Positions 60,741 to 64,000 of a stretch of 64,000 bases of DNA are shown here, in pieces. This DNA comes from Nemorincola caseinilytica (GTDB lineage Bacteria > Bacteroidota > Bacteroidia > Chitinophagales > Chitinophagaceae). The notes under the pieces were generated by a model. The model had not been told where the DNA came from, did not search any database, and saw nothing but the letters and a program-made list of their open reading frames with translations. The first letter of the stretch is position 1. Every line of letters starts with the position of its first letter. Both the position numbers and the translations under genes were made by a program. Location of the stretch: NCBI RefSeq assembly GCF_039540515.1, contig NZ_BAABFA010000010.1, positions 337,029-401,028 on the forward strand. Direction: 5' to 3'.

Positions 60741-61289
60741 TTATACCCGCTCATACAGGTGCCGCTTCTCGTCATAAGCGCTCGCAAGGGCTTTTTCTGT
60801 TGCCAGTATCTGTTGCCATACCGGGTGGGCCAGTGCAGCGGCCCTGGGCAATGTATGGTATACCCATTTATCTCGCACCTGCCAGTAGAGGGCTACCATA
60901 TCATTGGCGGGTAGTAGCTGGCCATTGGTGGGTGCGGCTGTGGCGAGCAGGGGCTCTGCAAGCTGTCGCAGCTCTATGGCCAGTGCCACCACATCGGCCT
61001 CGGGCACATAGAAGGGGGTATACTGCTCTATCCCATTGTATCGGGATACAGCATTGTCCTTGCGTATCACCAGGATCACCAGCCTTTTGCCTTCCATGTA
61101 CTGCAGCAGCATTTTGCACTGCACGGGGTCGCCGGGAAGGAAGGGTGTTTCGAAATGCTCCCTCATTCGGGTCTGAAAACGTGTCTCGGCTTCTTTTTTC
61201 CACCTCTTTTTGTCCCTCATATTCATAACGAACTGAATGACCAGAAGGCCACCCACAATTGCCAGTATTCCTTGCAGCTCGCCGGGCAT
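60741..61289 (-). CDS. Hypothetical membrane-anchored protein
   Basis: 182 residues. A short N-terminal hydrophobic stretch (ILAIVGGLLVIQFVMNM) is followed by a basic linker (RDKKRWKKEAETRFQTRMRE) and a mixed domain with GDPVQCKMLLQYMEGKRLVI. No family is recognised. It is divergent from korA. Confidence 0.6.
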   Translation of the reverse strand: MPGELQGILAIVGGLLVIQFVMNMRDKKRWKKEAETRFQTRMREHFETPFLPGDPVQCKMLLQYMEGKRLVILVIRKDNAVSRYNGIEQYTPFYVPEADVVALAIELRQLAEPLLATAAPTNGQLLPANDMVALYWQVRDKWVYHTLPRAAALAHPVWQQILATEKALASAYDEKRHLYERV

Positions 61290-61394
61290 AAACAGTGTTA
61301 CGGATCTTTATTCTTCAAATGTAATGAAAAGGCGGGGGTACTTTACCTGGCATATCATTACACCCTATTATATCCCTGCGACCTTAAAAACCCG

Positions 61395-61402
61395 TACCTT
61401 TG
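61395..61402 (+). promoter_or_regulatory. -7 promoter box of korA
   Basis: tacctttg, a perfect TAnnTTTG match, 22 bases before the ATG at 61424. Confidence 0.4.
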
Positions 61403-61423
61403 CACCCATTTTTATATTATATT

Positions 61424-63271
61424 ATGTCAGTTCCGGTACAGATCGTAGAAGATGTGGTCATCAAGTTCGCAGGCGATAGCGGCGATGGTATGCAGCTCAC
61501 AGGCAGCCAGTTCACCAACAATAGTGCCCTGATAGGCAATGACCTCTCTACGTTCCCCGATTTTCCGGCCGAGATACGCGCCCCACAGGGTACCGTACCG
61601 GGGGTGAGCGGGTTTCAGCTACATTTCTCCAGCAACAAGATATATACCCCCGGCGACAACTGCGATGTGCTGGTGGCCATGAACGCCGCTGCACTGAAGG
61701 TGAACCTGAAAGCACTGAAACCGGGAGGCATCATAATAGTAGATACAGATGGTTTTGATACCAAGAACCTGCGCTTGGCCAACTATGCCGATGGTGTGAA
61801 CCCGCTGGAGAACGACTCGCTGCGCGGCTATGATGTACACAAGATGGACATCACCAAGCTGACCCGTGAGGCGCTGAAAGAGATACAGATGGGTGTGAAA
61901 GAGAAGGACAGGGCGAAGAACATGTTCGTACTGGGCTTTCTGTACTGGCTGTACGACCGCGACCTGACGAGCACATTCTCCTTCCTGCACGATAAATTCG
62001 GCAAGCGGGCAGAGATACTGGAAAGCAATATAAAGGCATTGCAGGCAGGCTACAACTATGGCGATACCACAGAGGCATTCACATCGCGCTACAAGGTAGA
62101 GAAGGCTAAGCTGCCCGCAGGTGTGTACCGCAACATAACAGGGAATGTGGCCCTGGCCTATGGCCTGATAGCGGCTGCAGAGAAGAGCAGCCTGCCCATG
62201 TTCCTGGGTACATACCCTATAACCCCGGCATCAGACATACTGCATGAGCTGTCGCGCCACAAGAACTTCGGGGTGCGCACCTTCCAGGCCGAGGACGAGA
62301 TAGCGGCCATAACGGCGGCCATAGGCGCAGCGTATGGCGGTAGCCTGGGTGTGACCACTACATCGGGCCCGGGTATGGCGCTGAAGGCCGAGGCCATGGG
62401 CCTGGCAGTGATGCTGGAGATACCACTGGTGATAGTGGACATACAGCGCGGAGGCCCCAGCACGGGCCTGCCCACCAAGACAGAGCAGAGCGACCTGCTG
62501 CAGGCCTACTATGGCCGCAACGGCGAATGCCCCATGCCCGTGATATCGGCATCGACACCGAGCGACTGCTTTGAGGCGGTGTACGAGGCGGTACGCATTG
62601 CGGTAGAGCATATGACGCCTGTGATATTCCTGAGCGATGGCTATATAGCCAATGGTGCAGAACCCTGGCGCTTCCCTAAGAGCGCAGACCTGAAGACGAT
62701 ATCTGTGACCTTTAAAAAAGAACTGGCCGAAGGCGAGGCGAAATACCTGCCTTATAAACGCGACGAAAAACTGGTGCGCCCATGGGCCGTACCCGGTACG
62801 CCCGGCCTGGAACACCGCATAGGCGGCCTGGAAAAAGAGGACGTGACCGGCAATATATCTTATGACCCCGACAACCACCAGCACATGGTGAAGACCCGCG
62901 AGGCCAAGGTAGAGATGATAGCCGACCATATACCCGTGCAGACACTGGACAGCGGCCCCGAGAGCGGCGATGTGCTGGTACTAGGCTGGGGCTCGACATA
63001 TGGAGCCATAAAGAGCGCTGTGATGGAGCTGCAGGCACAGGGCAAGAGCGTAGCGCACGCCCACCTGAGGCATATACGCCCCTTCCCCCGCAACCTGGGC
63101 GATATGCTGCGCAGCTACAAGCATGTGCTGATACCGGAGATAAACAACGGCCAGCTGATAAAGATCATCCGCGACAAGTACCTGGTAGATGCCATAGCCT
63201 TCAACAAGATAAAAGGTACACCTATAACGCGTACCGAGCTGGTGACGGCCATAGGTGAGCTGCTAGGGTAA
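61424..63271 (+). CDS. korA: 2-oxoacid:acceptor oxidoreductase, alpha subunit (KorA/VorA type)
   Basis: 615 residues from the ATG at 61424; the longer frame begins in untranslated DNA. This form has the gamma domain fused at the N-terminus (VVIKFAGDSGDGMQLTGSQF, FQLHFSSNKIYTPGDNCDVL) followed by the alpha domain (FLGTYPITPASDILHELSRH, FQAEDEIAAITAAIGAAYGG, TTSGPGMALKAEAMGLAVML). It takes 2-oxoglutarate or another 2-oxoacid to the acyl-CoA and reduces ferredoxin. The beta subunit (korB), usually next to it, does not follow here. Confidence 0.93.
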   Translation: MSVPVQIVEDVVIKFAGDSGDGMQLTGSQFTNNSALIGNDLSTFPDFPAEIRAPQGTVPGVSGFQLHFSSNKIYTPGDNCDVLVAMNAAALKVNLKALKPGGIIIVDTDGFDTKNLRLANYADGVNPLENDSLRGYDVHKMDITKLTREALKEIQMGVKEKDRAKNMFVLGFLYWLYDRDLTSTFSFLHDKFGKRAEILESNIKALQAGYNYGDTTEAFTSRYKVEKAKLPAGVYRNITGNVALAYGLIAAAEKSSLPMFLGTYPITPASDILHELSRHKNFGVRTFQAEDEIAAITAAIGAAYGGSLGVTTTSGPGMALKAEAMGLAVMLEIPLVIVDIQRGGPSTGLPTKTEQSDLLQAYYGRNGECPMPVISASTPSDCFEAVYEAVRIAVEHMTPVIFLSDGYIANGAEPWRFPKSADLKTISVTFKKELAEGEAKYLPYKRDEKLVRPWAVPGTPGLEHRIGGLEKEDVTGNISYDPDNHQHMVKTREAKVEMIADHIPVQTLDSGPESGDVLVLGWGSTYGAIKSAVMELQAQGKSVAHAHLRHIRPFPRNLGDMLRSYKHVLIPEINNGQLIKIIRDKYLVDAIAFNKIKGTPITRTELVTAIGELLG

Positions 63272-63286
63272 GTAAGGCGCAGGTAG

Positions 63287-63316
63287 TTGGTGTGTGGGGA
63301 ATAGGTCGTAACTTTA
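63287..63316 (+). promoter_or_regulatory. Promoter of the toxin-antitoxin genes
   Basis: -33 ttg (63287-63289), 19 bases, -7 taacttta (63309-63316), 6 bases before the antitoxin ATG. Confidence 0.55.
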
Positions 63317-63322
63317 CGGTGT

Positions 63323-63541
63323 ATGAAATTGGCATTACAATATGTGAGCGATGTAAAGGGTAACCCTGTTTCGGTGATGCTGCCTGTATCGGACTGGGAA
63401 AAGATCGTGAAAAAGCTCAGACATTATGAACAGGCCTTAAAACTGAGATCTGACCTTACAGAGGCCATGCAGGAAGTGGCCGTAATGGAGAAGGGTAAGG
63501 GACGTAAACAGACACTTTCAGATTTCCTGAATGAGCTATAG
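63323..63541 (+). CDS. Antitoxin-like protein of a RelE-type pair
   Basis: 72 residues: LQYVSDVKGNPVSVMLPVSD at the N-terminus (a Phd/YefM-like start), then a helical part (LRHYEQALKLRSDLTEAMQE) and a basic tail (KGKGRKQTLSDFLNEL). It precedes the toxin and overlaps it by 11 bases. Confidence 0.7.
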   Translation: MKLALQYVSDVKGNPVSVMLPVSDWEKIVKKLRHYEQALKLRSDLTEAMQEVAVMEKGKGRKQTLSDFLNEL

Positions 63542-63856
63542 CATCATACCCGCCGAGCGATTCAAGAAAGAAGCTAAACGCCTTAGCGGCAAATACCCAT
63601 CTTTGAAAAAGGATTTGGCCCGCCTTAATGAACAGCTAAGTGATAACCATTTGCCGGCACACCTCTCGGTAACGATACATACAAGATAAGGCTGGACATA
63701 ACAAGTAAAGGCAGAGGAAAGAGCGGAGGAGCACGCGTGATAACATATATTATCACTAAGCATGAAAGGGTCTACCTACTAACGATATATGATAAGTCTG
63801 AAATGGAGAGCATCGATAGTAATACAGTAAAAAAGATCATCCGCTCTATTAAATAA
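63531..63856 (+). pseudogene. RelE/HigB-type toxin broken by a one-base frameshift
   Basis: The ATG at 63531 opens MSYSIIPAERFKKEAKRLSG and runs to a stop at 63687. A second frame from ~63656 continues as GTPLGNDTYKIRLDI, then TSKGRGKSGGARVITYIIT, then the end at 63856. Together they give a complete RelE-family toxin (the GTPLG, KIR, and GKSGG.RVI motifs are typical), so one base is missing near 63653-63656. It is inactive unless this is a sequencing error or recoding. Confidence 0.8.
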
Positions 63857-63864
63857 CTGCTTTT

Positions 63865-63990
63865 ATGCAACGCCCACATCCATCTGAATACAATGCTTAC
63901 TTCCAGAGGTATATAGACCTGGTGCCGGATGGCGACCATAAGTGTTCGAAAGTTTGCCTTTCTTTGTATAACCATTTCTTTCATATTTGA
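63865..63990 (+). pseudogene. DinB-like gene, truncated after ~24 codons
   Basis: The frame reads MQRPHPSEYNAYFQRYIDLV, then PDGD, which matches the start of DinB-superfamily proteins (RP..EY..YY..YI.LVP.GD). After ~63936 the match stops; the frame then runs ~17 unrelated codons to a stop at 63988. A larger insertion or a rearrangement is the likely cause, but the window ends at 64000. Confidence 0.6.
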
Positions 63991-64000
63991 AAGCTCAACG

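Noticed and set aside
1..64000. CRISPR array
   Set aside because: No regularly spaced repeats were seen; the repeats found are pairs with unrelated spacing.

Overview
The window comes from a member of the Bacteroidota, most likely the Chitinophagia. Four things point there: a C-terminal type IX secretion sorting domain, -7 promoter boxes of the form TAnnTTTG with an upstream TTG, few Shine-Dalgarno sites, and gene content (HppD/HmgA tyrosine catabolism, a long UbiD decarboxylase, EtfBA, a 2-oxoacid:acceptor oxidoreductase alpha subunit). Nothing was searched against a database; all names rest on motifs read in the translations.

Positions 1 to about 20,720 are an integrated mobile element whose left end lies outside the window. 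Its right end is the 3' half of a CAU-anticodon tRNA gene (20721-20765), cut in the anticodon loop as is usual for tyrosine recombinases. Backbone genes are the integrase (14986-16218), a MerR-type excisionase-like protein (13291-13560), a VirE-N/BT4734-like protein (6220-7788), a DUF6876 protein, an XRE regulator and many small hypotheticals. The cargo is dominated by nucleic-acid defence genes: a C5-cytosine/N6-adenine methyltransferase fusion with an HNH endonuclease (1-3301); an orphan C5 methyltransferase beside a DUF5131 protein (10156-13076); a GIY-YIG plus Mrr-like nuclease pair (16600-17780); and a DUF262 plus HEPN pair (18020-19874). Several cargo blocks look clearly more AT-rich than the backbone, so they were probably acquired separately. 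Two intergenic regions (12134-12305, 13077-13290) carry related structured elements with a covarying hairpin.

From 20,766 on the DNA is ordinary, more GC-rich chromosome. 21162-28429 is a surface-sugar cluster: a ketoisomerase and aminotransferase for a 3-amino-3,6-dideoxyhexose, a FemAB/GNAT-like protein, three SAM methyltransferases, an FAD protein and a membrane glycosyltransferase. 28513-30857 holds membrane proteins. 30973-34228 is tyrosine/homogentisate catabolism (hppD, hmgA) with a phytanoyl-CoA-dioxygenase-like gene upstream. 34385-43461 mixes small membrane and secreted proteins, an esterase, a ferredoxin-NADP reductase-like enzyme, a VOC protein and UbiD. 43620-54212 has an EGF-like lipoprotein, upp, a TPR protein, a T9SS-secreted protein, ychF, a YiiX-like hydrolase, a WG-repeat protein and an AcpH-like enzyme. 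54219-63271 carries uvrB, etfA/etfB, rplT/rpmI, clpX and korA. The window ends with a toxin-antitoxin pair whose toxin is frameshifted and with a dinB-like gene broken about 60 bases before the edge.
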